64,000 nucleotides of DNA. Source: Burkholderiaceae bacterium. GTDB taxonomy: Bacteria; Pseudomonadota; Gammaproteobacteria; Burkholderiales; Burkholderiaceae_C. Below, one piece after another: positions 17,147-27,303 of the stretch. Within the stretch, counting starts at the first letter, position 1, and the number at the start of each line of letters is the position of its first letter. The stretch covers positions 1 to 64,000 of the forward strand of contig JAFMFB010000006.1 of NCBI GenBank assembly GCA_017856435.1, given 5' to 3'. Made by a program: the position numbers and the translations under genes. Under the pieces are notes generated by a model. That model made no database searches. It was not told the origin of the DNA and saw nothing but the letters and a program-made list of their open reading frames with translations.

Positions 17147-17554
17147 TCAGGGTCGGTGGGGTACTTCGCGAGGCTGCCCCTGTTCATCAATCGCAACATA
17201 GGTGAGGTTGGCCTCGGTCACCTTGACAAATTGGCCCTGGGCCCGAAAGCGCTCGGCAAAGACTTCCACCTTCACTGTCAGGGAGGTGCGACCAACCCGG
17301 GTCAGTTTGGCGTAAAAGGAGAGGATGTCCCCCACCCGAACCGGTTGCTTGAAGATAAATTCATTGACCGCCACGGTGGCAATTCGCCCGCCCGCATAAC
17401 GAGCCGGAATCACTGAGCCGGCCAGGTCAACCTGCGCCATCACCCAGCCACCAAAGATGTCGCCGTTGGCGTTGCAGTCGGCCGGCATGGGGATGACCTT
17501 GAGCACCAATTCTTCATCTGAAGGCGGTGTCATGTGGAGGGCTGAGTTGGACAT
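17147..17554 (-). CDS. YciA-like acyl-CoA thioesterase
   Basis: A ~135-residue hot-dog thioesterase with the YciA/Acot pattern: ADCNANGDIFGGWVMAQVDLAG (containing the catalytic Asp region), VAVNEFIFKQPVRVGDILSFYAKL and VTEANLTYVAIDE. It hydrolyses acyl-CoA, often to free CoA under demand. ATG at 17554 gives the normal length; an in-frame TTG at 17572 with AGGA eight bases upstream is a real alternative. Divergent from the Atm1-type gene. Confidence 0.88.
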   Translation of the reverse strand: MSNSALHMTPPSDEELVLKVIPMPADCNANGDIFGGWVMAQVDLAGSVIPARYAGGRIATVAVNEFIFKQPVRVGDILSFYAKLTRVGRTSLTVKVEVFAERFRAQGQFVKVTEANLTYVAIDEQGQPREVPHRP

Positions 17555-17595
17555 GGGTGACAATCCGGGCAAGAAATTTTTCCTGATTGTCTCTC

Positions 17596-19494
17596 ATGCG
17601 TGGTCAAGCTCCGAACGCGGTTCCATTACCAGCCAACAACCCAGCCCAGCGAACTTCACGCTCGGATTGGCCAACCCTCAAACGCCTGCTGCCCTACCTG
17701 TGGGAATACAAGTGGCGCGTTTTATTGGCCCTGCTCTTCATGGTGGGCGCCAAATTATCCAATGTGGGGGTGCCCCTGTTGCTCAAGGAGTTGGTCGATC
17801 GCATGGGGGTTCAGCCCAGTGACCCATCGGCCTTGTGGGTGGTGCCGGCAGCGTTATTGCTGGCCTATGGCGGCTTACGCTTTCTGACCTCGTTCTTCAC
17901 GGAATTACGCGAGCTGGTTTTTGCAAAAGCCACCGAAGGTGCGGTTCGCAGTATCACCCTGCAGGTGTTTCGCCACCTGCATGCCCTGAGCCTGCGCTTT
18001 CATCTGGAGCGCCAGACCGGGGGCGTCACCCGAGATATCGAGCGCGGTACGCGGGCCATCAACTCACTGATTTCCTACTCGATCTACAGCATCCTGCCCA
18101 CCCTGATCGAGGTCACCATGGTGCTCACCTTGTTGGCCATCAAGTTTGACCTCTGGTTTGCCTGGATCACGATCGGGGCGCTTCTGGCCTATATCAGCTT
18201 CACAGTCAGCATCACGGAGTGGCGCACCAAGCTCAGGCGCCGCATGAATGAGCTCGATAGCGTGGCGCACAGCCGAGCCATTGATTCGCTGCTCAATTTC
18301 GAGACCGTCAAATATTTCAACAACGAGGAATTCGAGGCGCGGCGCTATGACGAAAACCTGGAGGGCTACCGACGCGCGGCCATCCGCAGCCAGACCTCGC
18401 TCAGCCTGCTAAACACTGGACAGCAACTGATCATTGCCTGCGCACTGGTAGCCATGCTCTGGCGGGCCACCCAGGGTGTGATTGACGGGCGCATGACCCT
18501 GGGTGACTTGGTGATGATCAATGCCTTCATGATCCAGCTTTATATCCCGCTCAATTTTCTGGGCGTGCTCTATCGAGAAATCAAGCAAAGCCTGACCGAC
18601 CTAGACAAGATGTTCAAGCTGCTGGACCAGCCCTGTGAGGTGGCCGATCAGCCCGATGCCAAAGCCTTGCAACTGCCAACAGCCAGCGGCGCGCCAGACG
18701 GACCGCCAGCGCCAGTGGCGGTTCGCTTTGAGGAGGTGCATTTTGCTTACGATCCGGCTCGACCGATTCTGCATGGGGTGAGCTTCGAAATACCGGCGGG
18801 CAAGACCGTGGCTGTGGTCGGCCCCTCGGGGGCGGGCAAGTCCACGCTCGCCCGGTTGCTCTACCGCTTCTACGATATCGGCGTGGCACCTCAGGGCGGG
18901 GATCAGGCCACCGATACCATGAGTTCCAAGTCGGGTCGAATCACGATTGCCGGGCAGGACATCCGACAGGTGACCCAGGACTCGCTGCGGCAAGCAATCG
19001 GGATCGTTCCCCAGGATACCGTGCTGTTCAATGACACCGTTGAGTACAACATCGCCTATGGCCGTCCTGGCGCTTCCCGCGCGCAGGTGGAGGCGGCGGC
19101 TCGGGCGGCCCATATTCACGACTTTATTGTGGCCACCCCGACGGGGTACGACACCATGGTGGGTGAGCGCGGGCTCAAATTGTCAGGCGGAGAGAAGCAG
19201 CGGGTGGCAATTGCCCGTACCCTTCTTAAAAATCCGCCCATCCTGATTTTTGATGAGGCCACCTCAGCGCTCGATTCGGCCAATGAGCGGGCCATCCAGG
19301 CCGAACTTGAGAGTGCGTCCCATGGCAAGACCACGCTGGTGATTGCCCATCGCCTGTCCACAGTGGTCAACGCCCATCAGATCTTGGTGATGGAAAAGGG
19401 GCGCATCATCGAGCGTGGTCGTCATACCGAACTGCTGGCTGCAGATGGGGTGTATGCGCGCATGTGGTCCATCCAACAACGCACGCCAACCTGA
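17596..19494 (+). CDS. Atm1-type ABC exporter (fused permease and ATPase)
   Basis: A ~632-residue half-transporter of the ABCB7/Atm1/HMT family, inner membrane. The N-terminal domain has six predicted helices starting near LLPYLWEYKWRVLLALLFMVGAKL. The ATPase domain has GPSGAGKST (Walker A), the Q-loop in IGIVPQDTVLFNDT, LSGGEKQRVAIARTLLKNP (signature) and ILIFDEATSALD (Walker B). The first strands of the ATPase carry an extra Gly/Ser-rich loop (APQGGDQATDTMSSKSG). Homologues export glutathione-linked compounds and aid iron-sulfur or heavy-metal homeostasis. ATG 17596 is preferred over TTG 17587. Confidence 0.9.
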   Translation: MRGQAPNAVPLPANNPAQRTSRSDWPTLKRLLPYLWEYKWRVLLALLFMVGAKLSNVGVPLLLKELVDRMGVQPSDPSALWVVPAALLLAYGGLRFLTSFFTELRELVFAKATEGAVRSITLQVFRHLHALSLRFHLERQTGGVTRDIERGTRAINSLISYSIYSILPTLIEVTMVLTLLAIKFDLWFAWITIGALLAYISFTVSITEWRTKLRRRMNELDSVAHSRAIDSLLNFETVKYFNNEEFEARRYDENLEGYRRAAIRSQTSLSLLNTGQQLIIACALVAMLWRATQGVIDGRMTLGDLVMINAFMIQLYIPLNFLGVLYREIKQSLTDLDKMFKLLDQPCEVADQPDAKALQLPTASGAPDGPPAPVAVRFEEVHFAYDPARPILHGVSFEIPAGKTVAVVGPSGAGKSTLARLLYRFYDIGVAPQGGDQATDTMSSKSGRITIAGQDIRQVTQDSLRQAIGIVPQDTVLFNDTVEYNIAYGRPGASRAQVEAAARAAHIHDFIVATPTGYDTMVGERGLKLSGGEKQRVAIARTLLKNPPILIFDEATSALDSANERAIQAELESASHGKTTLVIAHRLSTVVNAHQILVMEKGRIIERGRHTELLAADGVYARMWSIQQRTPT

Positions 19495-19530
19495 AACCCT
19501 GGCCCGCCCCGACTCTAGGACAATACGCGC

Positions 19531-20562
19531 ATGACACAAGAAATCAGCCTGACCCGACCGGATGACTGGCACCTCCATGTTCGCGATGGCGACGCCCTCG
19601 CCACAGTCGTACCACATACCGCACGCCAGTTTGGGCGGGCCATTATCATGCCCAACCTCAAGCCGCCGGTCACCACAGCCGCTCAGGCCTTGGCTTACAA
19701 GCAGCGCATACAGGCTGCCGTGCCGGCCGGGCTGGACTTTGAGCCCCTGATGACCTTGTACCTGACTGACAACCTGCCGCCCGATGAAATCAGGCGCGCC
19801 AAGGCCGCCGGGGTGGTGGCCTGCAAGCTGTATCCCGCAGGTGCCACGACCAACAGCGATGAGGGTGTCACCGATCTGCGGAAAACCTATGCAGTGCTGC
19901 AGGCCATGCAGCGCGAGGGGCTGTTGTTGCTGTTGCACGGCGAGGTGACCTCACCAGATATCGACCTGTTTGACCGCGAGGCGGTGTTCATCGAACAAAA
20001 ACTTATGCCGCTTCGGCGCGATTTTCCAGAACTCAAAATCGTGATGGAACACATCACCACCCGGGAAGCCGCCCAGTATGTGGCCCAAGGAGATTCATAT
20101 CTGGGTGCCACCATCACCGCTCACCACCTGCTGTACAACCGAAATGCCATATTCATCGGCGGCATTCGGCCGCACTATTACTGCCTGCCGGTCCTTAAAA
20201 GAGAGGTGCATCGCCAGGCCCTGGTGGCCGCGGCCACAGGCGGCAATCCCAGATTTTTTCTCGGTACCGACAGTGCGCCCCATGCCGCACATCTGAAAGA
20301 ACATGCGGTGGGCTGTGCCGGTTGCTACACCGCCCATGCGGCGATTGAAATGTATGCCGAGGCCTTTGAGGCTGTTGGCGCGCTGGACCGACTGGAGGCA
20401 TTTGCCAGCTTTCACGGCGCTGATTTCTATGGGCTGCCCCGCAATCAGCAGCGCATCACCCTGCGCAAGGAAGGCTGGACTCCTGAGGCCAGTTATCCCT
20501 TTGGTCAGGCGCAGCTCAAACCTCTGCGCGCCGGTGAGACCTTGCCGTGGCGCATGGTCTAG
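19531..20562 (+). CDS. pyrC: Dihydroorotase (class II)
   Basis: A 343-residue metalloenzyme of pyrimidine synthesis that cyclises carbamoyl-aspartate to dihydroorotate. The HxH zinc ligands are in [11 protein letters not shown], the carboxylated Lys is in [16 protein letters not shown], later His ligands lie in LLLHGEV and MEHITTREA, and the catalytic Asp is in FLGTDSAPH. The length is right for class II. The DUF3025 gene overlaps its 3' end by 16 bases. Confidence 0.96.
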   Translation: MTQEISLTRPDDWHLHVRDGDALATVVPHTARQFGRAIIMPNLKPPVTTAAQALAYKQRIQAAVPAGLDFEPLMTLYLTDNLPPDEIRRAKAAGVVACKLYPAGATTNSDEGVTDLRKTYAVLQAMQREGLLLLLHGEVTSPDIDLFDREAVFIEQKLMPLRRDFPELKIVMEHITTREAAQYVAQGDSYLGATITAHHLLYNRNAIFIGGIRPHYYCLPVLKREVHRQALVAAATGGNPRFFLGTDSAPHAAHLKEHAVGCAGCYTAHAAIEMYAEAFEAVGALDRLEAFASFHGADFYGLPRNQQRITLRKEGWTPEASYPFGQAQLKPLRAGETLPWRMV

Positions 20563-21302
20563 AGCGGATTGACTGGCTGGCGCCCTGGCTGGCGCCGTAC
20601 CGCACTTTGGGCGAGCCTCTGGCCCGACTGACCGATGAAGGCCTGTCCTGTGCCCAGGCTCTCAACCGGTCCCACGCAGCTTCACCCGTTCGCTTTGTGC
20701 GGCAAATGTCCTTACCCACCGGCACGCCCTATGAGCAATTTATTGCCCAAACTGCCAGCGTGCCGACCCGGGACGGCGCCCATGATTTCTTCAATGGACT
20801 GGTATGGTTGCACTTTCCGCGGGCCAAGCAGCGCCTGAACCAACTGCAGGCGCAAGCGATCGGCCGCGATGGCGTGGCTGCAGTTCGTGGTGCATTGCGC
20901 GATGCGGTAACTGTTTTTGATGAGAATGCGGCTCTGTTGTGTGCCCCGGATGAGTTGTGGCAAGCACTGGCTGCCCGCGACTGGGCTCGCCTGTTCGGGA
21001 AACTGCGACCGCTCTGGGACGAAGCGCAACTTTTTCTGTTTGGTCACGCCCTGATGGAAAAACTGATTGAACCGCGCAAGGCGATCACTGCTCATGTGCT
21101 GCGCGTTGGGGCTGTAGCGCCTGATCTTTCGGCGCTTGATGGGTGGTTGAGCCAGCATCTGGAGGCCGAGTTCCTGATCAGCAAGCCTTATCACCCGTTG
21201 CCGGTACTGGGGATACCAGGATGGTGGCCTGGCAATCAAGAGCCGGATTTCTACGACGATCCACAGGTATTCAGGGCGCATCGCGCTGGCATCAAAGCGT
21301 AA
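20547..21302 (+). CDS. DUF3025 domain-containing protein
   Basis: A 251-residue cytoplasmic protein of the DUF3025 family. Family segments are [53 protein letters not shown] and the C-terminal [20 protein letters not shown]. The function is not known. GTG 20547 lies inside pyrC, giving a 16-base overlap that suggests coupled translation. No better start was found downstream. In relatives the family is also often next to pyrC. Confidence 0.85.
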   Translation: MAHGLERIDWLAPWLAPYRTLGEPLARLTDEGLSCAQALNRSHAASPVRFVRQMSLPTGTPYEQFIAQTASVPTRDGAHDFFNGLVWLHFPRAKQRLNQLQAQAIGRDGVAAVRGALRDAVTVFDENAALLCAPDELWQALAARDWARLFGKLRPLWDEAQLFLFGHALMEKLIEPRKAITAHVLRVGAVAPDLSALDGWLSQHLEAEFLISKPYHPLPVLGIPGWWPGNQEPDFYDDPQVFRAHRAGIKA

Positions 21303-21417
21303 TCGTCTGAAACGGCCACAAACTGTATGGCTTTGTTTCGGTGCGCTTGATTTCTGAAATTCAGCCCTTAGTATTTGGTCCACCAGTCTTCATGTCAGGC
21401 TGTTGCTGAAAGAAACC

Positions 21418-22293
21418 ATGAAACGAATCATTCTCTTTGTTTTGACCAATCTGGCAGTCGTCGTTGTGCTGGGCATTGTGGCCAGCCTGTTGGGTGTCAA
21501 CCGTTATCTCACCAGTCAGGGGCTGGATCTCGGGCTGTTGCTCGGGTACGCCCTGGTGATCGGTTTTGGCGGGGCGATCATTTCCCTGCTGATTAGTAAG
21601 CCAGTGGCCAAATGGAGCGCTGGGGTCCAGCTGATTGAGCAGCCTCAGTCACCCGATGAGGCCTGGATTGTCAATACTGTGAAAAAGTTTGCCGATCAGG
21701 CCGGCATCGGCATGCCGGAAGTGGGGATCTTCGAGGGCGACCCCAATGCATTTGCCACTGGCGCATTCAAGAATTCAGCGCTGGTGGCAGTGTCCACCGG
21801 CTTATTGCAGAACATGACGCGCGAGGAAGTCGAGGCAGTGATTGGCCATGAAGTAGCCCATATTGCCAACGGTGATATGGTGACCCTGACCCTGATCCAG
21901 GGCGTGATGAACACCTTTGTGGTTTTCCTCAGCCGGGTCATAGGCTACGCGGTGGACAGTTTTCTGCGCCGCAACGATGAGGAGAGCTCGGGGCCTGGAA
22001 TTGGCTACCTGGTCACGACCATTGTGCTGGACATCATCCTGGGATTTCTGGCGGCCATCATCGTGGCGTGGTTTTCGCGTCAGCGCGAATTTCGTGCTGA
22101 CGCCGGATCGGCCCAACTCATGGGCCGTCGCCAGCCCATGATCAACGCCCTGGCCCGGTTGGGTGGCTTGCACACGGCCGAATTGCCCAAGAGCATGCAG
22201 GCCATGGGGATTGCCGGTGGCATCGGTCAGCTTTTCTCGACCCATCCACCGATTGAGGAGCGGATTGCCGCTTTGCAAAGCGTGCGCGACTGA
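21418..22293 (+). CDS. htpX: Membrane zinc metalloprotease HtpX
   Basis: A 291-residue M48 protease that degrades misfolded membrane proteins. The N-terminus has two transmembrane segments (about 4-26 and 37-60). The zinc motif HEVAH is at 144-148, and the third ligand Glu is in [16 protein letters not shown]. Two further hydrophobic segments ([17 protein letters not shown] and [19 protein letters not shown]) flank the zinc region. ATG 21418 gives the standard start MKRIILF; the frame extends to TTG 21403. A strong terminator follows. Confidence 0.95.
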   Translation: MKRIILFVLTNLAVVVVLGIVASLLGVNRYLTSQGLDLGLLLGYALVIGFGGAIISLLISKPVAKWSAGVQLIEQPQSPDEAWIVNTVKKFADQAGIGMPEVGIFEGDPNAFATGAFKNSALVAVSTGLLQNMTREEVEAVIGHEVAHIANGDMVTLTLIQGVMNTFVVFLSRVIGYAVDSFLRRNDEESSGPGIGYLVTTIVLDIILGFLAAIIVAWFSRQREFRADAGSAQLMGRRQPMINALARLGGLHTAELPKSMQAMGIAGGIGQLFSTHPPIEERIAALQSVRD

Positions 22294-22317
22294 GCGGCAA
22301 GCGCACTTTTCATCAGG

Positions 22318-22345
22318 CCGCCGAGCGCAAGTTCGGCGGTTTTTT
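22318..22345. terminator. Terminator shared by htpX and the converging dehydrogenase gene
   Basis: Stem CCGCCGA (22318-22324)/TCGGCGG (22333-22339) followed by six T (22340-22345). It ends htpX, and the T-run overlaps the last codons of the convergent dehydrogenase gene. Confidence 0.85.
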
Positions 22346-24167
22346 AATTCTGCTTCAGCAGATCAGTAGCCAGGGCTTCAGCAACTTTGATGCCATCCAC
22401 ACCGGCTGACAGGATGCCGCCGGCATAACCGGCCCCTTCGCCCGCCGGATAGAGGCCGCGCACGTTCAGGCTTTGCAGATTGTCACCGCGCGGCATGCGC
22501 AGGGGCGACGAGGTTCGTGTTTCCACGCCGGTCAGCACCGCTTGGGGCATGTCAAATCCTTTGATTTTTTTGCCAAACGCAGGCAGGGCTTCTCGGATGG
22601 CTTCAATCGCGTAGCCGGGCAGGGCCTGATCCAGGCTGCCCAGCAGAACCCCAGGTTTGTAGGAGGGCTGCACGCTTCCAAGTTGGTCCGAGGGGCGGGC
22701 CGCCATAAAGTCACCCACCAGCTGTGCGGGAGCCAGGTAAGTCTTGCCGCCCAAGGCGTAGGCCTGGGCTTCCCATTTGCGTTGCAACACAATGCCCGCC
22801 AATGGATGGTGTTGGGCGGGCTGCTGCTGGGTCATGGCGGTGGCCTGAAGCGCGTAGTGCAAACCAAGTTCGTCGCCAAAGGCGGCCTGCCAATCCGCGA
22901 CATCACCCAGGCCGTTGGGATAGTCCTGCGGATCAATGCCCACCACGATCCCGGCATTGGCATTGCGCTCATTGCGCGAGTATTGGCTCATACCATTGGT
23001 CACCACTCGACCTGGCTCGGAGGTGGCGGCTACCACTGTTCCCCCCGGGCACATGCAGAAGCTGTAGACCGTGCGGCCGTTGCTGGCATGGTGAACCAGT
23101 TTGTAATCGGCCGCGCCCAGCAGCGGGTGACCCGCGTGTTGCCCCCAGCGGGCGCGGTCGATCAGGCCCTGCGGGTGCTCGATGCGAAACCCCACTGAAA
23201 AAGGTTTGGCATGCATCTCGACCCCTCGATCAAACAGCATGGCAAATGTGTCGCGGGCGCTATGTCCCAGAGCCATCACCACATGGGAGGCGCAAAGATC
23301 GTAGCTCTGGCCGACAGAGCCATCCAGCACCTTCAATCCCAACACCCTCTTGTGGCCAGTCTCATCTTCGCCCAGCAACACATCCGTCACCCGTTGCTCA
23401 AAACGAATCTCGCCACCCAGCGCAAGGATCTGCTCACGGATGCCTTCCACTACTTTGACCAGCTTGAAGGTGCCGATATGCGGGTGCGCTTCGACCAGAA
23501 TCTCGGCGGGGGCACCGGCCTGCACGAACTCGTGCATCACTTTGCGCCCCAGGTGGCGCGGGTCCTTGATCTGGCTGTAGAGCTTGCCATCGGAAAAGGT
23601 GCCGGCGCCACCTTCACCAAACTGGACATTTGATTCAGGGTTCAGCATTTTTTTGCGCCAGAGGGCCCAGGTATCCTTGGTGCGCTGGCGCACGGTGGTG
23701 CCACGTTCGAGCACCAGAGGCTTGCAGCCCATTTGCGCTAAGGTCAAGGCGGCCAACATGCCGCACGGCCCGAAGCCGACCACCACCGGGCGCTCACCAT
23801 ATTCGCCCATGTCGTGGGTCGCGGTGACGGGCGGGTGCCAGCTCATGTCGGGGGTGGGCAGGACGTGCGGGCTGCGAGCGCGCTCCATGACCTCGGTGTC
23901 GCTGAGCGCCGGGTTCAGGTGCACATCCACTATGAACACCGCTTGCAGCTGCGCTTTGCGCGCATCAAAACTGCGCTTGAATACCGTCAGCTCGACGATG
24001 TCCGAAGGCTGCAGGTGCAGGACTTGTGCGGCCAAAACCCGCAGGGTCTCAATGGGCTGCGGCGGCGGGGTGCGGTCGGCCTCGGTTTCGGTGGGCGCAT
24101 CAGCGGCGCGCCGGTGCTCGACGGGCAAGGCCTCGAGCGGGAGCTTGAGCTCAGTCAGGCGGATCAT
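22344..24167 (-). CDS. FAD-dependent dehydrogenase, COG2509 family
   Basis: A 607-residue flavoprotein of the uncharacterised FAD-dependent dehydrogenase family (COG2509). The N-terminal domain begins MIRLTELKLPLEALP and includes FKRSFDARK, a conserved basic motif of the family. The FAD-binding GFGPCGMLAALTLAQMG follows near residue 130, and FGEGGAGTFSDGKLYSQIKD is the flavin-loop signature. The C-terminus AGEGAGYAGGILSAGVDGIKVAEAL closes the FAD site. No CxxC redox motif is evident. Substrate unknown. A diverged copy of its 5' end lies at 27304-27396, ~3.2 kb away on the same strand. It sits downstream of cysteine synthase but with an 85-base gap. Confidence 0.88.
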   Translation of the reverse strand: MIRLTELKLPLEALPVEHRRAADAPTETEADRTPPPQPIETLRVLAAQVLHLQPSDIVELTVFKRSFDARKAQLQAVFIVDVHLNPALSDTEVMERARSPHVLPTPDMSWHPPVTATHDMGEYGERPVVVGFGPCGMLAALTLAQMGCKPLVLERGTTVRQRTKDTWALWRKKMLNPESNVQFGEGGAGTFSDGKLYSQIKDPRHLGRKVMHEFVQAGAPAEILVEAHPHIGTFKLVKVVEGIREQILALGGEIRFEQRVTDVLLGEDETGHKRVLGLKVLDGSVGQSYDLCASHVVMALGHSARDTFAMLFDRGVEMHAKPFSVGFRIEHPQGLIDRARWGQHAGHPLLGAADYKLVHHASNGRTVYSFCMCPGGTVVAATSEPGRVVTNGMSQYSRNERNANAGIVVGIDPQDYPNGLGDVADWQAAFGDELGLHYALQATAMTQQQPAQHHPLAGIVLQRKWEAQAYALGGKTYLAPAQLVGDFMAARPSDQLGSVQPSYKPGVLLGSLDQALPGYAIEAIREALPAFGKKIKGFDMPQAVLTGVETRTSSPLRMPRGDNLQSLNVRGLYPAGEGAGYAGGILSAGVDGIKVAEALATDLLKQN

Positions 24168-24252
24168 GGTTTGCAGGCCCGTGGTGATCGGGCAAAAGCC
24201 AGGTTGAAATCTGCCCCGATTTTACGAGGGGCGGTGCGTCATTGCGCTGAGC

Positions 24253-25170
24253 TCAGCTGGGCAAAAAGCCATCTACCGAGAGGTAGCGCTCTCCAGTGTC
24301 ATAGTTGAAGCCCAGCACGACAGCACCTTCAGGCAGTTCGGGTAGCTTTTGCGCAATGGCTTGCAAGGTGGCACCTGAGGAAATGCCGACCAGCATGCCC
24401 TCTTCGCGGGCGCAGCGGCGCGCCATGTCGCGGGCCGGTTCGGCTTCGACCTGGATCACGCCAGCAAGAATCGAAGTGTCCAGGTTCAGGGGGATGAAGC
24501 CCGCGCCGATACCCTGGATCGGATGCGGTGAGGGTGTGCCACCCGAAATCACGGGCGAGGCTGCAGGCTCGACCGCGAACACCTGGAGTTTCGGGAATTT
24601 CGCCTTGAGCACACGCGCCGTGCCGGTGATGTGCCCGCCGGTTCCCACCCCGGTGATGAGGGCGTCGATGCCTTGCGGGAAGTCCGCCAAAATTTCCTGC
24701 GCGGTGGTGCGCACATGCGCATCAATGTTGGCGGGGTTCTCAAACTGCTGCGGCATCCAGGCGCCGGGCGTGGCCGCGACAATCTCTTGGGCACGCGCAA
24801 TCGCGCCTTTCATGCCTTTTTCGCGGGGCGTGAGGTCGAAGCTGGCGCCATAGGCCAGCATGAGGCGGCGGCGCTCGATGGACATGCTGTCGGGCATCAC
24901 CAAAATGAGCTTGTAACCTTTGACCGCGGCCACCATCGCCAGGCCCACACCGGTGTTGCCTGAGGTGGGCTCCACAATGGTGGCGCCGGGTTGAAGTTGA
25001 CCACGGGCCTCAGCGTCCTCGATCATGGCCAAGGCAATGCGGTCCTTGATCGAACCCCCGGGGTTGCTGCGCTCGGACTTGATCCAAACCTGGGCGCTGG
25101 GCCCAAACAGGCGGTTGATGCGCACATGCGGGGTGTGGCCGATGGTGCGCAGGATGTTGTCGACTTTCAT
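24253..25170 (-). CDS. cysM: Cysteine synthase, O-acetylserine sulfhydrylase
   Basis: A 305-residue PLP enzyme that makes L-cysteine from O-acetylserine and sulfide. The Schiff-base Lys is K42 in NPGGSIKDR, with [13 protein letters not shown] for the substrate loop and the phosphate-binding [18 protein letters not shown]. The terminal segment [11 protein letters not shown] is typical. ATG at 25170 starts [17 protein letters not shown]; the open frame reaches 25302 but upstream residues are not family sequence. Length and loops fit a CysK or CysM; CysM was chosen only by gene length (305), so the symbol is tentative. Lies in the block between the two FAD-dehydrogenase gene starts. Confidence 0.88.
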   Translation of the reverse strand: MKVDNILRTIGHTPHVRINRLFGPSAQVWIKSERSNPGGSIKDRIALAMIEDAEARGQLQPGATIVEPTSGNTGVGLAMVAAVKGYKLILVMPDSMSIERRRLMLAYGASFDLTPREKGMKGAIARAQEIVAATPGAWMPQQFENPANIDAHVRTTAQEILADFPQGIDALITGVGTGGHITGTARVLKAKFPKLQVFAVEPAASPVISGGTPSPHPIQGIGAGFIPLNLDTSILAGVIQVEAEPARDMARRCAREEGMLVGISSGATLQAIAQKLPELPEGAVVLGFNYDTGERYLSVDGFLPS

Positions 25171-25288
25171 GCTGGCGGCTCCGAAAAAAGAGCGGCAATT
25201 ATGCGCTACATAATGACATCGAGGTACTGGACGCTGTCGAGCGGGCGTCGGCCTTCGGCGTGTGGCCCTGTCTATGCGAGACTGGCTT

Positions 25289-25320
25289 GCTAAAGTAAGC
25301 ATGTAAGCATCTTATTTGGA
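25289..25320 (+). promoter_or_regulatory. Candidate promoter of the aldo/keto reductase gene
   Basis: TTGCTA and TCTTAT with a 17-base spacer, the spacer containing a doubled TAAGCATG/TAAGCATC word, then GGAGG before ATG 25333. Both hexamers match the consensus at only four of six positions. Confidence 0.3.
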
Positions 25321-25332
25321 GGATTAATTTCC

Positions 25333-26337
25333 ATGCATTACCGTTTGCTCGGCGCCAGCAATCTGAAAGTTTCTGCCCTGTGTCTGGGCACCATGATGTT
25401 CGGCGATCAGACCGACAAGGCCGAAGCCGGTGCCATCGTGGCCGACGCGCAAGCGCACGGCGTCAATTTCATCGATACCGCCGACGTCTACACCACCGGT
25501 GTGTCCGAAACCATGGTGGGTGAGTTGATCCGGCCGACGCGCCACGACTGGGTTCTGGCCACCAAGGTTGGCAACAAGATGTCCGAGCGCGTCAACCAGA
25601 CGCACTACTCCCGCACATGGATGATGCGCGCGCTGGAAGACAGCCTGCGCCGGCTGCAGACAGACTATGTGGACATCTACTACCTGCACCGCGACTACAA
25701 CGGCATGAACCTGGAGGAGCCCTTGCGCGCCATCGAAGCCATGCTGCGTGCGGGCAAGATCCGTTACTGGGGAGTATCCAACTTCCGCGGCTGGCGCACC
25801 GCCGAGGTGATGCGCATCGCCAGTGAACTGGGCATGCCTGGGCCGGTTGTCTCCCAGCCTTACTACAACCTGCTTAACCGCATGCCCGAGGTGGAGGTGC
25901 TACCGGCCTGCGCCCACTACGGCATCGGCGTGGTGCCTTACAGCCCGATCGCGCGAGGTGTGCTCTCGGGAAAATACGCGCCGGGCGCCAAACCGGCTGA
26001 AGGCTCACGTGCCGGACGCGCTGACAAGCGCATCATGGAGACGGAATTTCGCGAGGAATCCCTGCTGATCGCGCAACGGCTCAAGTCGCATGCTGAAGCG
26101 CGCGGCATTTCGCTGGCGCAGTTCGCCACCGCCTGGGTACTGGCCAATCGCATTATCAGCTCGGTGATTGCCGGCCCGCGCACGCTCAAACAATGGCAAG
26201 ACTACACGCCCGCGCTGGACTACGTGTTCGCGGCCGAGGATGAGGCCCTGGTCGATACGTTGGTGCGCCCCGGCCACCCGTCCACACCCGGCTACACCGA
26301 TCCGGCCTATCCGCTCAACGGTCGCTTGGTCGGTTGA
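25333..26337 (+). CDS. Aldo/keto reductase
   Basis: A 334-residue NADPH-dependent oxidoreductase with a TIM barrel. The catalytic tetrad is D48 (FIDTADVY), Y53, K78 (ATKVGNK) and H119 (YYLHRDY). RLLGASNLKVSALCLGTMMFG is the usual start. The strong GGAGG upstream supports ATG 25333. It reduces carbonyls, but the substrate is unknown. The AEC transporter gene begins six bases after its stop. Codons look more C/G-ending than in the neighbouring genes, in line with a different origin, though this was not computed. Confidence 0.92.
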   Translation: MHYRLLGASNLKVSALCLGTMMFGDQTDKAEAGAIVADAQAHGVNFIDTADVYTTGVSETMVGELIRPTRHDWVLATKVGNKMSERVNQTHYSRTWMMRALEDSLRRLQTDYVDIYYLHRDYNGMNLEEPLRAIEAMLRAGKIRYWGVSNFRGWRTAEVMRIASELGMPGPVVSQPYYNLLNRMPEVEVLPACAHYGIGVVPYSPIARGVLSGKYAPGAKPAEGSRAGRADKRIMETEFREESLLIAQRLKSHAEARGISLAQFATAWVLANRIISSVIAGPRTLKQWQDYTPALDYVFAAEDEALVDTLVRPGHPSTPGYTDPAYPLNGRLVG

Positions 26338-26343
26338 TCGCAC

Positions 26344-27261
26344 TTGCCTCCCGTCCTGCAAACCCTGCTCAACCCGGTGCTGCCGGTGTTCGCCATCTTG
26401 GGCGTCGGCATGCTGTTTGCGCGCCAAGGCCTGTTCGACGCAGCGGCGGCCGGCATGCTCAACCGCTTCGTACTGTTCATCAGCTTGCCGACGATGTTGT
26501 TCGGCCTGTTAAGTCGGGTCGACATCGCCCACTTCCAGTGGCATGTACTGGGCGGCTACTTTGTCTCGGAGGCGCTGGTGTATGCCGCCGGTGCGGCGTT
26601 GGCACGCTTCGTGTTCCGGCGCGGCTGGCGCGAGGCGCTCTTGCTGGGCATGACGGCCAGTTTCGTCAACCACGTGCTGTTCGTCCTGCCGATGGCGCAC
26701 ATTCTTTACGGCGAGGCAGCCGGAGCGCCAATTGCCGGGATTATCACCATCGACGCGGCGTTGATCTTCAGTGCCCATATCGTGGGGCTGGAACTGGCTG
26801 AGCACGGCCGGGGGTCGTGGCGGCTGGCCACGCGCCAGCTGGTGGGGCATCCCCTGCTGCTGGCCATCGCGGCCGCGCTGACGGTCAATCTGCTGAGGGT
26901 GCCGCTGCATGCGGGTATTGGCACGTTCACCAGTTTTGTTGGTGCCACTGCCGCACCTGTGGCTTTGTTTGCGCTGGGCATCATGCTGTCGGCCTCCGGG
27001 GCGTGCAAGCGGGATGGGGCTGCGTGGGGCATTGCTGGCATCAAAGTCGTCCTGCATCCCATGCTGGCCTGGGGCCTGCTGGCGCAGTTGCCTGCCGCGG
27101 CCGTGGGATGGCACGATCCGGCGTTGCTGGTGGCGGCCGGGCCCTGCGGTGCGATGCCCTTCGCGCTGGCCTTGCGCTATGGTGTGCCGGTGGCCAGCAT
27201 CGCACGTGCCATCGTCTATTCCACCATGGCTTCGCTGCTTACCTTGTCGTTGATGGCGTGA
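26344..27261 (+). CDS. AEC (auxin efflux carrier) family transporter
   Basis: A 305-residue inner-membrane protein with about ten hydrophobic segments and the family layout of two five-helix halves. The first helix begins LLNPVLPVFAILGVGMLFARQ; the second half has HPLLLAIAAALTVNLL and GATAAPVALFALGIMLS with the AP(V)ALFALG discontinuous-helix motif. Starts at TTG 26344, six bases after the AKR stop, so translation is probably coupled. An internal ATG would remove the first helix. Members move organic acids or auxin-like compounds; cargo unknown. Confidence 0.85.
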   Translation: MPPVLQTLLNPVLPVFAILGVGMLFARQGLFDAAAAGMLNRFVLFISLPTMLFGLLSRVDIAHFQWHVLGGYFVSEALVYAAGAALARFVFRRGWREALLLGMTASFVNHVLFVLPMAHILYGEAAGAPIAGIITIDAALIFSAHIVGLELAEHGRGSWRLATRQLVGHPLLLAIAAALTVNLLRVPLHAGIGTFTSFVGATAAPVALFALGIMLSASGACKRDGAAWGIAGIKVVLHPMLAWGLLAQLPAAAVGWHDPALLVAAGPCGAMPFALALRYGVPVASIARAIVYSTMASLLTLSLMA

Positions 27262-27303
27262 GTCAGCTTGTTGCCGTGTATGCGCAGATCTTTGCGCGAT
27301 GAA

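Noticed and set aside
22473-23458. Long plus-strand open frames across the FAD-dehydrogenase gene
   Set aside because: Shadows of a gene with clear FAD-binding motifs on the minus strand.
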